A stretch of 64,000 bases of DNA from Chlorobium phaeovibrioides (lineage in GTDB: Bacteria; Bacteroidota; Chlorobiia; Chlorobiales; Chlorobiaceae): the NCBI RefSeq assembly GCF_003968655.1, contig NZ_RXYK01000002.1, forward strand, positions 62,001-126,000, in the 5' to 3' direction. A program made the translations under genes and the position numbers. Positions 51,856-60,685 of this stretch are shown one piece after another. Within the stretch, counting starts at the first letter, position 1. Each line of letters begins with the position of its first letter. A model generated the notes under the pieces. The model was not told the origin of the DNA and ran no database searches. It saw nothing but the letters and a program-made list of their open reading frames with translations.

Positions 51856-54315
51856 ATGAAAATATATAAGTTCGGGGGGGCCTCGCTCTGTTCGGCCGAC
51901 CGGATCAGGAAGGTCTCACAGAGTATTGCCAATGCACTGCAGAATGACGGGCTGGTGGTTGTTGTGTCGGCCCTGAAAGGGGTGACAGACCGTCTGCTTG
52001 ATACCGCCCGCAGGGCATCGAAGGGTGATGCCGGTTACAGGACGCTCTCTGGTGAGCTTGAAGGGTTTCATCTCGGTATTGTTGATGAGTTGTTTTCGGC
52101 GGCACCATCCCGAGAACTTTCGGAGGCCATGAGGCGTGAGCTTGACGAGCTTCACGACATTCTTCATGGGATTTTTCTGCTCCGTGAACTTTCCGACAGG
52201 AGTTCGGCAATGGTGCAGAGCTTCGGAGAGCGCTTCTCTGCGCTGATTGTCTCCTCCTGGCTCAATTTCTGCGGCATTGCCGCCCAGAGGGTTGACGGCC
52301 GTGAACTGATTGTGACCGACGGAGCATCTCTTGATGCCAGAGTTGATACGGCCATGACAAAGGAGAAAATCAATGCCCGCCTTCCGCATGGCGGTCCCCT
52401 TGCTGTTGTGACCGGCTTTATTGCCGCTTCCCCGGATGGCCTGCTCACCACTCTTGGCCGTGGCGGCTCCGACTATACGGCAACTCTTCTTGCCGCATCG
52501 CTGGGTGCTGACGAGGTCTGGATCTGGACTGATGTTGACGGATTTTTCAGTGCTGATCCCAAGAGGGTTCCTGATGCATGCCCTCTCCCCTATATCAGCT
52601 ATACGGAGGCAATGGAGCTCTCCCATGCCGGCGCCAGAATTCTTCATCCGCTTGCAGTCCAGCCTGCCATGAAGGCGGGCATACCTCTTGTCATCAAAAA
52701 CGCCTTCAATCCCGCCGCACCCGGCACACGGGTTGAGGGGGAGGTGAAGGACGATCAGGCGCGCCGTCGGCAGGTAACGGGGCTGACCTCAATCAACAAG
52801 GTGGCACTGCTGAACCTGTCGGGCAGCGGCATGGTTGGCGTGCCCGGCATAGCTTCGCGCCTCTTTACCTGTCTTGCACGCCACCGGATCAACATTATTT
52901 TCATTTCGCAGGCTTCCAGTGAGCAGTCCATCAGCCTTGCCATCAGCCCGTCGCAGGCTGCAGGTGCACGGTCGGTTCTTCAAGAGGAGTTTCGTTCGGA
53001 AATCACCGCACGCCAGATAGATTCCATTTCGGTCCGCAGAAATCTCTGTATGATTGCCGTTGTTGGCAACAATATGTCGGGGCACCCCGGTGTTTCAGCA
53101 AAACTGTTCGAGACACTCGGTAAAAACGGCATCAATGTCATCGCCGTTGCCCAGGGAGCCAACGAGATGAACATCTCCACGGTTGTTGAAAGCCACAATG
53201 AAGACAAGGCACTCAACTGCATTCATGAGTCGTTCTTTCTTTCCCGCCGAAAGGTTCATCTCTTTCTTGCCGGGACCGGTACCATTGCCAAGAGCCTGAT
53301 CGGCCAGATAGGTGCCCACCGGATGACGCTCCGTGATGCGCAGAATCTGGATGTGGTTGTGGCCGGCATGGCCAATACCCGAAGTATCGCATACGCCGAA
53401 GAGGGAATAGATCTTGAGCATTGGCAGGATGCGATGCGTCCCCGGGAAGGCTTTGAGGGTATCGGGGGGTACCTTGACTTTATAAGGGAGAAGAACCTTC
53501 ACAACACAATTTTTGTTGACTGTACCGCTTCGGCTGATGTTGCTGCCCTCTATCCCGAGCTGCTCAATTCAAGCATCTCAGTTGCCACGGCCAACAAGCT
53601 CGGCATGGCCGGCTCGTGGCCGCTTTACTCCTCCATCAGGGAGGCTGAGCGGGAAAGCACGGCGCGCTTCCTTTATGAGACCAATGTGGGCGCAGGGCTG
53701 CCGATCATCAATACCCTGAATGACCTGAAAAACAGTGGAGACCGGATACGAAGCATCGAGGGGGTCCTGTCGGGAACCTTGAGCTTCATTTTCAATGAAT
53801 TGCGCAGAGGCGGACGCTTTAGTGACATTGTACGGAAGGCGAAAGAGGCGGGTTACACTGAGCCCGATCCGCGCGATGATCTTTCCGGAGCGGATTTTGC
53901 CCGCAAGTTTCTGATTCTTGGCCGGGAGCTCGGCTTTGAGCTTGAATACAGTGATGTGGTTTGCGAAAGCCTTGTTCCGGAGGGGCTTCGGGGAGAGATG
54001 TCGACCGACGAGTTCCTTCAGCGTCTCGGGGAGGTTGATGGAGGATATGCTGAGGCAATGGAAAAGGCCTCCCTGGAGGGTATGACCATTTCCTATACCG
54101 GGGAAATCCGGGACGGAAAAGCCACTATCGGCGTCAGGCAGGTTCCTCTCACAAGCCCGATTGCCGGCCTCAATGGCTCCGAAAATATGGTAGTCTTTAC
54201 TACCGATCGGTATCTCGAGACTCCGCTTGTCGTGAAAGGACCCGGTGCCGGGGGAGAGGTGACTGCGGGTGGCGTGTTTGCCGACATCCTTCGCCTTGCC
54301 GGCTATCTTGTTTAG
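51856..54315 (+). CDS. thrA: Bifunctional aspartate kinase / homoserine dehydrogenase I
   Basis: An 819-residue fusion (E. coli ThrA 820). The kinase part (about 1-290) starts MKIYKFGGASLCSADRI and contains GRGGSDYTATLLAASLGAD; two ACT domains (about 315-460) are the threonine-sensing region; the homoserine dehydrogenase part (about 465-819) has HLFLAGTGTIAKSLIGQI for NAD(P) binding and AKEAGYTEPDPRDDLSGAD at the active site. The frame is open upstream, but MKIYKFGG at 51856 is the family N-terminus with AAGGGAG just in front. Feedback inhibition by threonine is expected. Confidence 0.95.
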   Translation: MKIYKFGGASLCSADRIRKVSQSIANALQNDGLVVVVSALKGVTDRLLDTARRASKGDAGYRTLSGELEGFHLGIVDELFSAAPSRELSEAMRRELDELHDILHGIFLLRELSDRSSAMVQSFGERFSALIVSSWLNFCGIAAQRVDGRELIVTDGASLDARVDTAMTKEKINARLPHGGPLAVVTGFIAASPDGLLTTLGRGGSDYTATLLAASLGADEVWIWTDVDGFFSADPKRVPDACPLPYISYTEAMELSHAGARILHPLAVQPAMKAGIPLVIKNAFNPAAPGTRVEGEVKDDQARRRQVTGLTSINKVALLNLSGSGMVGVPGIASRLFTCLARHRINIIFISQASSEQSISLAISPSQAAGARSVLQEEFRSEITARQIDSISVRRNLCMIAVVGNNMSGHPGVSAKLFETLGKNGINVIAVAQGANEMNISTVVESHNEDKALNCIHESFFLSRRKVHLFLAGTGTIAKSLIGQIGAHRMTLRDAQNLDVVVAGMANTRSIAYAEEGIDLEHWQDAMRPREGFEGIGGYLDFIREKNLHNTIFVDCTASADVAALYPELLNSSISVATANKLGMAGSWPLYSSIREAERESTARFLYETNVGAGLPIINTLNDLKNSGDRIRSIEGVLSGTLSFIFNELRRGGRFSDIVRKAKEAGYTEPDPRDDLSGADFARKFLILGRELGFELEYSDVVCESLVPEGLRGEMSTDEFLQRLGEVDGGYAEAMEKASLEGMTISYTGEIRDGKATIGVRQVPLTSPIAGLNGSENMVVFTTDRYLETPLVVKGPGAGGEVTAGGVFADILRLAGYLV

Positions 54316-54331
54316 CGGGATGCGGGCCCAC

Positions 54332-55618
54332 ATGATGCATGCGGAAATTGTTTCGATAGGCGACGAGCTGCTCAAGGGGCAGCGGGTTAACACCAATGCG
54401 GCGTCAATTGCCGCGATGCTTTCGCTTGAGGGCGTTCCCGTCCGAAGAATTACGGCCTGTTCCGACCGTGAGGAGGAGATGCAGGAGGTGTTTTCCGAGG
54501 CACTCGGTCGCAGTGAGCTGGTGCTTGTGACCGGTGGGCTGGGTCCGACGCGAGACGACCGGACCCGCAATGCCGTTTTGAAGCTGCTCAACCGGGGGCT
54601 CACTCTGGACCCGGGATCCCTTCGCGAAGTTGAGTCGAGAGTCTTCGCCCGTGGGCGGGAGATGACGGAGCTGATGCGCAGTCAGGCGATGGTGGTTGAG
54701 GGGTCTCTTGCTATACCGAATACAAAGGGGACTGCGGCAGGCATGATCCTCAACTGTGGCCCCCGCTTCAGTGAGCGCCATCTGGTGCTTATGCCCGGTG
54801 TTCCTGTGGAGATGCAGGCGATGATGGAGGGTACTGTACTGCCATGGGTAAGGGAGCGCTCCGGCACTACTATCATTCATACCCCCGTCAAGACGATAGG
54901 TGTGGGTGAAGCAACGCTTGCGGAAATGATAGTGTCTGTGGAGGATGCCCTCCCTGAAGGAACCACCGTTGCCTACCTTCCCCATGGCGCAGGAGTGGAT
55001 GTGATGGTCAGCACCATTGCGGAGGCCAGAGAGAGGGCTGAAGAGGACAACGCTGCCGTTGCAGGAGCCATAAGCCGGCTTGCAGCAGAGTTTGTCTATG
55101 CCGTCGGTAACCGGAGTCTTGAAGAGACCATTCTTGATATGCTCCGCGGGCAGCAGGAAACCCTTGCCATTGCCGAGTCGTGCACCGGCGGGCTGGTGGC
55201 CAGCCGGATAACCGATGTGGCAGGTTCCTCCGGGGTCTTTACTGGAGGTTTTGTTGTGTACAGCAACATAGCCAAGGAGGTGCAGCTTGGCGTCAGCCCG
55301 GGCCTGCTTGATGCGTTTGGCGCGGTCAGCCAGGAGGTTGCCAGGGCCATGGCGTTGGGCTGCCTGAGACGGAGCGGGGCCACCATTGCCATTGCTACTA
55401 CTGGCATTGCTGGTCCCGGAGGCGCAACCCCCGATAAGCCTGTTGGTATGCTTGCTCTCGGGCTTGCCCGCCGGACTGCCGGCAGTCAAGGGCCGCATGT
55501 TGAGTCATCCGTTCTCTACATGCATGGCGACAGGCATCAGAACAAGCTCCGTTTCAGTCAGGCAGCGCTCCGGATGCTCTGGGAAGCGCTCCGGCGATCC
55601 GGCTCTTCGTCGGAATGA
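54332..55618 (+). CDS. cinA: CinA family protein (competence/damage-inducible; NMN deamidase)
   Basis: A 428-residue two-domain protein. The N-terminal MoCF-like domain (about 1-170) has AEIVSIGDELLKGQRVNTNA and VTGGLGPTRDDRTRNAV; the C-terminal CinA domain (about 265-420) has LAIAESCTGGLVASRITDVAG, FVVYSNIAK and TTGIAGPGGATPDKPVGM. The C-terminal domain is the nicotinamide mononucleotide deamidase PncC; the N-terminal domain is an ADP-ribose pyrophosphatase in studied members. ATGs at 54320, 54332 and 54335 are all possible; it follows thrA by 16 bp. Confidence 0.92.
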   Translation: MMHAEIVSIGDELLKGQRVNTNAASIAAMLSLEGVPVRRITACSDREEEMQEVFSEALGRSELVLVTGGLGPTRDDRTRNAVLKLLNRGLTLDPGSLREVESRVFARGREMTELMRSQAMVVEGSLAIPNTKGTAAGMILNCGPRFSERHLVLMPGVPVEMQAMMEGTVLPWVRERSGTTIIHTPVKTIGVGEATLAEMIVSVEDALPEGTTVAYLPHGAGVDVMVSTIAEARERAEEDNAAVAGAISRLAAEFVYAVGNRSLEETILDMLRGQQETLAIAESCTGGLVASRITDVAGSSGVFTGGFVVYSNIAKEVQLGVSPGLLDAFGAVSQEVARAMALGCLRRSGATIAIATTGIAGPGGATPDKPVGMLALGLARRTAGSQGPHVESSVLYMHGDRHQNKLRFSQAALRMLWEALRRSGSSSE

Positions 55619-55701
55619 GAAAATATGGTGGATTTCTTCGGGGGAAAAGAGCAGGTTATTGATAAGTTGGAGTACATTTGATTCATTCAGGAGAAAGGAG
55701 A

Positions 55702-57546
55702 ATGGCAGGTATTGCCCGGTTGCCCGAGAGTGTAGCCAACAAGATTTCCGCCGGTGAGGTGGTACAGAGGCCGGTTTCTGTTGTCAAGGAGCTGTTGGAG
55801 AACGCTATTGACGCCGGTGCCGATAGAATAAGCGTCATCATCAGCGATGCGGGCAAAGAGCTTGTCCGGATTGTTGACAATGGCTGCGGTATGGAGCGTG
55901 ACGACGCATTGCTGAGTGTGGAGCGGTTTGCGACAAGCAAAATCCGGGGCGTTGAAGACCTTGAAGATCTCTCCTCCCTCGGTTTCAGGGGAGAGGCGCT
56001 TGCCAGCATTTCCTCGGTATCGCATTTTGAACTCAGAACTGCTGTCGAGGGGAGCCCTCTCGCCCTCAGTTTCCGGTATGAGGGGGGCGTGCTTGTTGAG
56101 GAAGCCCGGGTACAGGGGGAGCGGGGAACCTCTATCAGCGTCCGTAACTTATTTTACAATGTGCCCGCACGGCGCAAGTTTCTGAAATCGAACGCCACCG
56201 AGTACGGTCATATCTATGAACTGGTCCGCTCGTTTGTTCTTGCCTGCCCCGAGATTTCATGGCAGATGGTCAATGATGGCGAAGAACTCTTCAATTTCAG
56301 GACTCCTGACCTCAATGAAAGGTTGGATTTCTTTTATGGAAGCGGCTTTGCCGAGAGCCTTGTTCCGGTTACCGAAGAGAATGACTACATCTCCATTCGG
56401 GGATTTATCGGCCGGCCGGCACTGCAGAAACGCCGTCGTCTCGACCAGTATTTCTTTATCAACCGCCGATTGGTGCAGAACAGGATGCTTTCGCAGGCAT
56501 TGCAGCAGGCCTACGGTGAACTGCTTGTTGAACGGCAGGCCCCGTTTGCTCTGCTGTTTTTTGAGATGGACCCCTCCCGTATTGATGTGAATGTACATCC
56601 GGCAAAGCTTGAGGTGCGCTTTGAGGATGAACGAAGTGTCCGCAACATGTTCTATCCCGTCATCAAACGAGCGGTACGCTCCTATGACTTTTCTCCGGAC
56701 CTTGCATCGGGTGAATTGCCGCCTCTGTCGACCCGGTACCCTTCCCCCAGCCCCATTGCATTTCAGGATGTGGCGGAGCCGGCGGTGACCAAGGGTGAGC
56801 TGTATCGCAATTATCGTGAAGGGGCTTTCAGTACTTCGCGTCCTCCAGCCAATCTTCCTGAAGGGTTTCAGGAGCAGCTTTTTTCGCCGCCCGAGCCTCC
56901 GGCCGGTTTTGTGGGAACCGCTTCACTTGCAGGCTCAGGCGGTAATGAAGATGAGGTCCCACTTGGGGATGCGGTTGCCGAGGTGAAAATCTGGCAGCTC
57001 CACAACAAATACCTGATCTGCCAGATCAAGACCGGACTGATGATTATCGACCAGCATGTTGCCCACGAGCGGGTGCTCTATGAGCGGGCTGTCGATGTCA
57101 TGGAAACAAGTGTTCCGAATTCCCAGCAGCTGCTTTTCCCCCAGAAGGTGGAGTTGCGGCCGTGGGACTGGGAGATTTTCGAGGAGATCAGGGACGATCT
57201 CTACCGGCTCGGTTTCAACCTCAGCCTGTTTGGCAGCCGCACGGTCATGATTGAGGGGGTTCCCCAGGATGTCCGGCCCGGGAGCGAAGTGAGCATACTG
57301 CAGGATATGATTGCCGAATACAGTGAAAACGCATCAAAGCTCAAGCTGGAAAAGCGCGACAATCTTGCAAAGTCATATTCCTGCCGCAATGCCATCATGA
57401 CCGGGCAGAAGCTGTCGCTCCAGGAAATGCGTTCTCTGATAGACAGTCTTTTTGCAACCCGTGATCCCTACTGCTGTCCGCATGGCCGTCCGGTCATCAT
57501 CAAAATGACTCTTGGCCAGCTTGACCACATGTTTGGCCGCAAGTAG
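55702..57546 (+). CDS. mutL: DNA mismatch repair protein MutL (endonuclease type)
   Basis: A 614-residue MutL. GHKL ATPase motifs: ELLENAIDAGADRI, IVDNGCGM, FATSKI and LGFRGEALASI. The C-terminal dimerisation domain holds DQHVAHERVLYERA, a match to the DQHAxxExxxxE endonuclease motif, and CPHGRPVIIKM near the end; this is the nicking type found in bacteria without MutH. The ATG at 55702 has AGGAG 8 bases upstream. It follows cinA by 83 bp. Confidence 0.95.
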   Translation: MAGIARLPESVANKISAGEVVQRPVSVVKELLENAIDAGADRISVIISDAGKELVRIVDNGCGMERDDALLSVERFATSKIRGVEDLEDLSSLGFRGEALASISSVSHFELRTAVEGSPLALSFRYEGGVLVEEARVQGERGTSISVRNLFYNVPARRKFLKSNATEYGHIYELVRSFVLACPEISWQMVNDGEELFNFRTPDLNERLDFFYGSGFAESLVPVTEENDYISIRGFIGRPALQKRRRLDQYFFINRRLVQNRMLSQALQQAYGELLVERQAPFALLFFEMDPSRIDVNVHPAKLEVRFEDERSVRNMFYPVIKRAVRSYDFSPDLASGELPPLSTRYPSPSPIAFQDVAEPAVTKGELYRNYREGAFSTSRPPANLPEGFQEQLFSPPEPPAGFVGTASLAGSGGNEDEVPLGDAVAEVKIWQLHNKYLICQIKTGLMIIDQHVAHERVLYERAVDVMETSVPNSQQLLFPQKVELRPWDWEIFEEIRDDLYRLGFNLSLFGSRTVMIEGVPQDVRPGSEVSILQDMIAEYSENASKLKLEKRDNLAKSYSCRNAIMTGQKLSLQEMRSLIDSLFATRDPYCCPHGRPVIIKMTLGQLDHMFGRK

Positions 57547-57604
57547 CTCCGGGGCGTTCTTGTTTCTTTATGGCAAAGGTGCTAAATTCACGCCTGAAGG
57601 TTAC

Positions 57605-57680
57605 ACCCTTGTAGCTCAGTGGATAGAGCAACAGTTTCCTAAACTGTGGGTCGGCAGTTCGAGTCTGCCCAAGGGTACCA
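57605..57680 (+). tRNA. tRNA-Arg (anticodon CCU)
   Basis: 76 nt with encoded CCA. Acceptor stem ACCCTTG/CAAGGGT (57605-57611 and 57670-57676), discriminator A, D-arm GCTCAGTGGATAGAGC, anticodon stem ACAGT/ACTGT with loop TTCCTAA giving anticodon CCT (57638-57640), T-loop TTCGAGT. It decodes AGG. It stands alone between mutL and a terminator. Confidence 0.97.
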
Positions 57681-57689
57681 GCCAGCAAG

Positions 57690-57715
57690 AGCCCGGAATG
57701 CTCTCCGGGCTTTTT
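57690..57715 (+). terminator. Terminator after tRNA-Arg
   Basis: AGCCCGGA (57690-57697) pairs with TCCGGGCT (57704-57711) around ATGCTC, followed by T to 57715. It begins ten bases after the tRNA CCA end. Confidence 0.92.
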
Positions 57716-57745
57716 GCATTCAACTTATGCCTGGCGCAGCACTGG

Positions 57746-58171
57746 CTACTGGCAATCAGCGTTTCCCTGCTGCTTTTTCCCTTTGCCTCCGCCCTGACTT
57801 CTCCCTCCCCAGGGTTGATCCCATATCCATTCCGCAACAGCATTCAGCTCTGTATCACTCAGGCCGGGCATTGGCGGCATGAGGCCGAAGCGCTCTATGG
57901 CGTCTGGGTCAACAACGGATTTTTCTCTGGACGGTGCTTTGAGAAAATTCACCATAGATGCAACTCCCGAGGTTTTTGAACTGAATTTCTGGCGGTACCT
58001 TCCCGCTATCGGCCCGATGGGAGGAGCGGTTTTAGGAGGGGGATTGATGGTGTGGCAGACGCTGCAGTTTCTTGTGAATACGGCCCGTCCATCGGGTTCG
58101 GCAGCATCGGCGTTCTGCAGAAGTGAGGCCGACAGCAGGCCCGCCATGGCGAGCAGAAGTGTGTGTTTCAT
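57746..58171 (-). CDS. Monohaem c-type cytochrome
   Basis: A 141-residue periplasmic class I cytochrome c. A Sec signal peptide (MKHTLLLAMAGLLSASLLQN-ADA) precedes GRAVFTRNCSVCHTINPPPK with the CxxCH haem site; the axial Met is likely in ERFGLMPPMPGLSD. The end is a Gly/Lys/Gln-rich tail. Such small cytochromes carry electrons from sulfide or thiosulfate oxidation to the P840 reaction centre, but which one this is cannot be said. It converges on the tRNA terminator and diverges from mtgA. Confidence 0.88.
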   Translation of the reverse strand: MKHTLLLAMAGLLSASLLQNADAAEPDGRAVFTRNCSVCHTINPPPKTAPPIGPIAGRYRQKFSSKTSGVASMVNFLKAPSREKSVVDPDAIERFGLMPPMPGLSDTELNAVAEWIWDQPWGGRSQGGGKGKKQQGNADCQ

Positions 58172-58261
58172 GACTGAAGACTCCTCCGTTTTGGTGAATT
58201 ATGTCATACATTTCCATTCAGCCCCTTCATAAAAAATGTAGTCCAAAAAACCCATTGACCA

Positions 58262-59074
58262 ATGAAGTTCATCCGAAATAGTGCCGTTCTTGTTGTTCTT
58301 TTCTTTCTTCTCGACATTCTGCGATACTTCATCCTTCCTGATGTTTCGTCACTTGAAGGTACCAATCCTGAAAAGACCGCCTTCATGGAGTACCGCCAGA
58401 AAGCATGGAAAAATGCCGGATGGGCTGACCGTCGAGTGAGTTATGAGTGGGTGCCGCTCCAAAAAATTTCCGGCAACCTCCTCAAGGCAGTGCTGATTGC
58501 CGAAGACGACAAGTTCTGGCAGCATGATGGATTTGACTACGAGGCGATGGAGAGAGCTCTTGAAAAAAACCTGAAAGAGCGAAAAATCACGATGGGAGGA
58601 AGCACCATCAGCCAGCAGCTCGCAAAAAACCTGTGGCTTTCCCCCTCGAAAAACCCGATCCGCAAACTAAAGGAGGCCATCCTTACCTGGCGCATCGAGC
58701 AAGCGCTGAGCAAGAAGCGGATTCTTGAGATCTATCTCAATGTGGCAGAGTGGGGGGACGGTATTTTTGGTATTGAAGCAGCCGCCCGTCATTACTATGG
58801 CACTAGCGCTGCCGGCCTTACTGCGGTTCAGGCCTCCCGTCTTGCCGCCGTTCTTCCCAATCCGATCCGCTGGTCGCCTACCGGCGGCACCCGCTATGTC
58901 CGAAACCGATCAGCCATCATATACAGGGTCATGGTCCGCCGCGGAATTGTGCTGCCGGGGTATCGGGAGATGACGGGCCGGGAGCCTGATGCGGTGAGTG
59001 TCGATACCCTGAAGCGCGGAGTTCCTGAGTTCCTTATTGACCAGGCGCTCTGGCCTGAGCGCAAGGCCCCATGA
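58262..59074 (+). CDS. mtgA: Monofunctional biosynthetic peptidoglycan transglycosylase
   Basis: A GT51 enzyme that polymerises lipid II into glycan strands without a transpeptidase domain. 270 residues: N-terminal membrane anchor (SAVLVVLFFLLDILRYFIL), VLIAEDDKFWQHDGFDYEA with the catalytic Glu, GGSTISQQLAKNLWL, and ILEIYLNVAEWGDGIFGIEA (cited in order). Ends just before a bidirectional terminator shared with rubredoxin. Confidence 0.94.
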   Translation: MKFIRNSAVLVVLFFLLDILRYFILPDVSSLEGTNPEKTAFMEYRQKAWKNAGWADRRVSYEWVPLQKISGNLLKAVLIAEDDKFWQHDGFDYEAMERALEKNLKERKITMGGSTISQQLAKNLWLSPSKNPIRKLKEAILTWRIEQALSKKRILEIYLNVAEWGDGIFGIEAAARHYYGTSAAGLTAVQASRLAAVLPNPIRWSPTGGTRYVRNRSAIIYRVMVRRGIVLPGYREMTGREPDAVSVDTLKRGVPEFLIDQALWPERKAP

Positions 59075-59104
59075 GTTTTGTTTTCTTCCCTGTTTCAGTA
59101 CGAA

Positions 59105-59143
59105 AAAAGCGAAACGCCATACTGAGTATTGCGTTTCGCTTTT
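59105..59143. terminator. Bidirectional terminator between mtgA and rubredoxin
   Basis: AAAAGCGAAACGC (59105-59117) pairs with GCGTTTCGCTTTT (59131-59143), with inner ATAC/GTAT pairing. A-run before and T-run after make it serve mtgA (plus) and rubredoxin (minus) alike. Confidence 0.9.
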
Positions 59144-59171
59144 ACTGGCAGTGCCTGTTCAGCCGGTATCG

Positions 59172-59339
59172 CTATTCGCCGCTGTAGGGCTCGAAGAGAG
59201 TTTTGTCAACGCCGCACACCGGGCATACCCAGTCATCGGGAATATCTTCAAAGGCAGTTCCGGGTGCAACGCCGCTGTCGGGATCGCCGACTTCGGGATC
59301 ATACACATAACCGCATGGTACACAGACCCATTTTTCCAT
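59172..59339 (-). CDS. Rubredoxin
   Basis: A 55-residue mononuclear iron protein that transfers single electrons in the cytoplasm. Translation of the minus strand from the ATG at 59339 starts [19 protein letters not shown] and includes [12 protein letters not shown], so the iron is held by Cys6, Cys9, Cys39 and Cys42. GGAG lies 9 bases before this ATG; another ATG two codons upstream is too near the ribosome site. The central insertion is the standard rubredoxin length. Green sulfur bacteria usually have more than one rubredoxin gene. Partners may include oxygen- or superoxide-detoxifying enzymes, not encoded here. Confidence 0.95.
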   Translation of the reverse strand: MEKWVCVPCGYVYDPEVGDPDSGVAPGTAFEDIPDDWVCPVCGVDKTLFEPYSGE

Positions 59340-59475
59340 AATCATGTTCTCCGTTTAGAGCGTTGTATTGAGATAGTGAGCTGACCGCCTTGGGTCGCTG
59401 CAGAGAAGATAAATAAAAATCGAGTGTAAAAAGTTCACAAACCAGTTCATTCGCCTTCTTCCGTTTGTGCGCTCC

Positions 59476-60282
59476 TCAGCTGGAAGTTGTCGTTCCGCGG
59501 TAAACGATCCGCGCCGGCCCTGTGAGAAAGATCTCTTTCATGTCACTGCTGAAACGCACCTCAAGCGTGTCGCCGCTCTGTACCCGTACCTGTATTGTGG
59601 TGGCGGGAGTCATCCCGAGGCGGTGGCTCATGAGGGCGGATGCAACTGCGCCCGTCCCGCAGGCCAGGGTTTCATCCTCGACTCCCCGCTCAAAAGTCCG
59701 GAGGCTGATGCTGTCGGGAGCGGTGACCTCAATGAAGTTGACATTGGTACCTCCCGGGAAGAGATCTGTCCTGTGGCGCACCTCGCCCCCCCGTCCCACT
59801 ACATCAACACCGTCAAGTCCGGTTGTGTAAAAAATGGCGTGCGGTGAGCCGGTATCAACAAAATGGCAGGCTCCACCGCCCGTTTCTATGTTGTCACGGA
59901 ACCCTTTGGGCTCAAGCATCTGGAGACGGACAGTTTCTGACGCGGTAATCCAGGCCCGGTAGGGATTGCCTCCCGCCTCAAACCGGCATCCTCCATCCTG
60001 TTCAAAAGGAATGCCGATGCTGTGGGCAAACCATACGGCCGCCCGGCCGCCATTGCCGCACATGCTTCCCGGATGCCCATCGGCATTGTGATACTTCATC
60101 ATGAAGTCTGCCGAGGCCGATGGCTCAATGAGAATCAGCCCATCCGCCCCGATACCGGTCCTTCTCCGGCACATTCCGGCAATTTCCTGCTGGCTGAGAG
60201 AGATGGTGAGGTTGCGGTTGTCAATGACCACAAAGTCGTTGCCTGCTCCTGAAAGCTTGCTGAATGGAATCTCCGCTGTCAT
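59476..60282 (-). CDS. dapF: Diaminopimelate epimerase
   Basis: DapF converts LL- to meso-diaminopimelate for lysine and peptidoglycan. 268 residues; FSKLSGAGNDFVVIDNRN at the N-terminus, the catalytic Cys in GSMCGNGGRAAVWFAH and the second in ETLACGTGAVASALM. Cofactor-free two-base mechanism. The stretch between its start and pscA is 403 bp. Confidence 0.95.
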   Translation of the reverse strand: MTAEIPFSKLSGAGNDFVVIDNRNLTISLSQQEIAGMCRRRTGIGADGLILIEPSASADFMMKYHNADGHPGSMCGNGGRAAVWFAHSIGIPFEQDGGCRFEAGGNPYRAWITASETVRLQMLEPKGFRDNIETGGGACHFVDTGSPHAIFYTTGLDGVDVVGRGGEVRHRTDLFPGGTNVNFIEVTAPDSISLRTFERGVEDETLACGTGAVASALMSHRLGMTPATTIQVRVQSGDTLEVRFSSDMKEIFLTGPARIVYRGTTTSS

Positions 60283-60685
60283 GAAATGTTTCTCCTCAGG
60301 TTAGTTCACATCGGGCCTCTTCCTGATGCCCTGAATTTTCGTGCCACATCTGAAACAGTAGCTTTCGTGCTTTATAATAAAACAATAGCCCGGCAATGGC
60401 GGGGCAAAAATATTTATTATTAAACTTTTTTTCTTATTTTATTTCCTAATGCGCCAGACATGCCTGTTTGTTGTAATAGCACTGCCCGGCAGTGCGAGTC
60501 AGGTGTTCTGCAGCCACAGCACTGGAAGTACGGTTCACGGTATTGCCGTGGGCTGGTAGTGAGGTATCACTGACTTGCTTCATTGTTATCGCGTAGTCCG
60601 GAGGTGAAGGGCAGTCGGGACGGTAACGGGTTTATTTTTTGGTTTCTTCAACCTGAAATATGTTCAAAAAAAGGAGAGAAATACA
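60283..60685. other. Leader/promoter region of pscA
   Basis: 403 bp between divergent dapF and pscA, without an ORF. It holds an AT-rich tract (60399-60450, including AAAATATTTATTATTAAAC), then a perfect inverted repeat GCACTGCC-C-GGCAGTGC (60479-60495), and a G/C-rich stretch to 60640. The inverted repeat may be an operator or an RNA hairpin in the pscA leader. AAGGAG at 60671-60676 is the pscA ribosome site. Confidence 0.6.

Noticed and set aside
57605-57680. tRNA-Arg as integration site of a genomic island
   Set aside because: No integrase gene and no repeat of the tRNA 3' end was seen downstream in the window; the following genes are ordinary.
60500-60640. Cobalamin-type riboswitch in the pscA leader
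   Set aside because: Some GCC/CAC patches resemble parts of a B12 box, but the ordered conserved blocks are missing.
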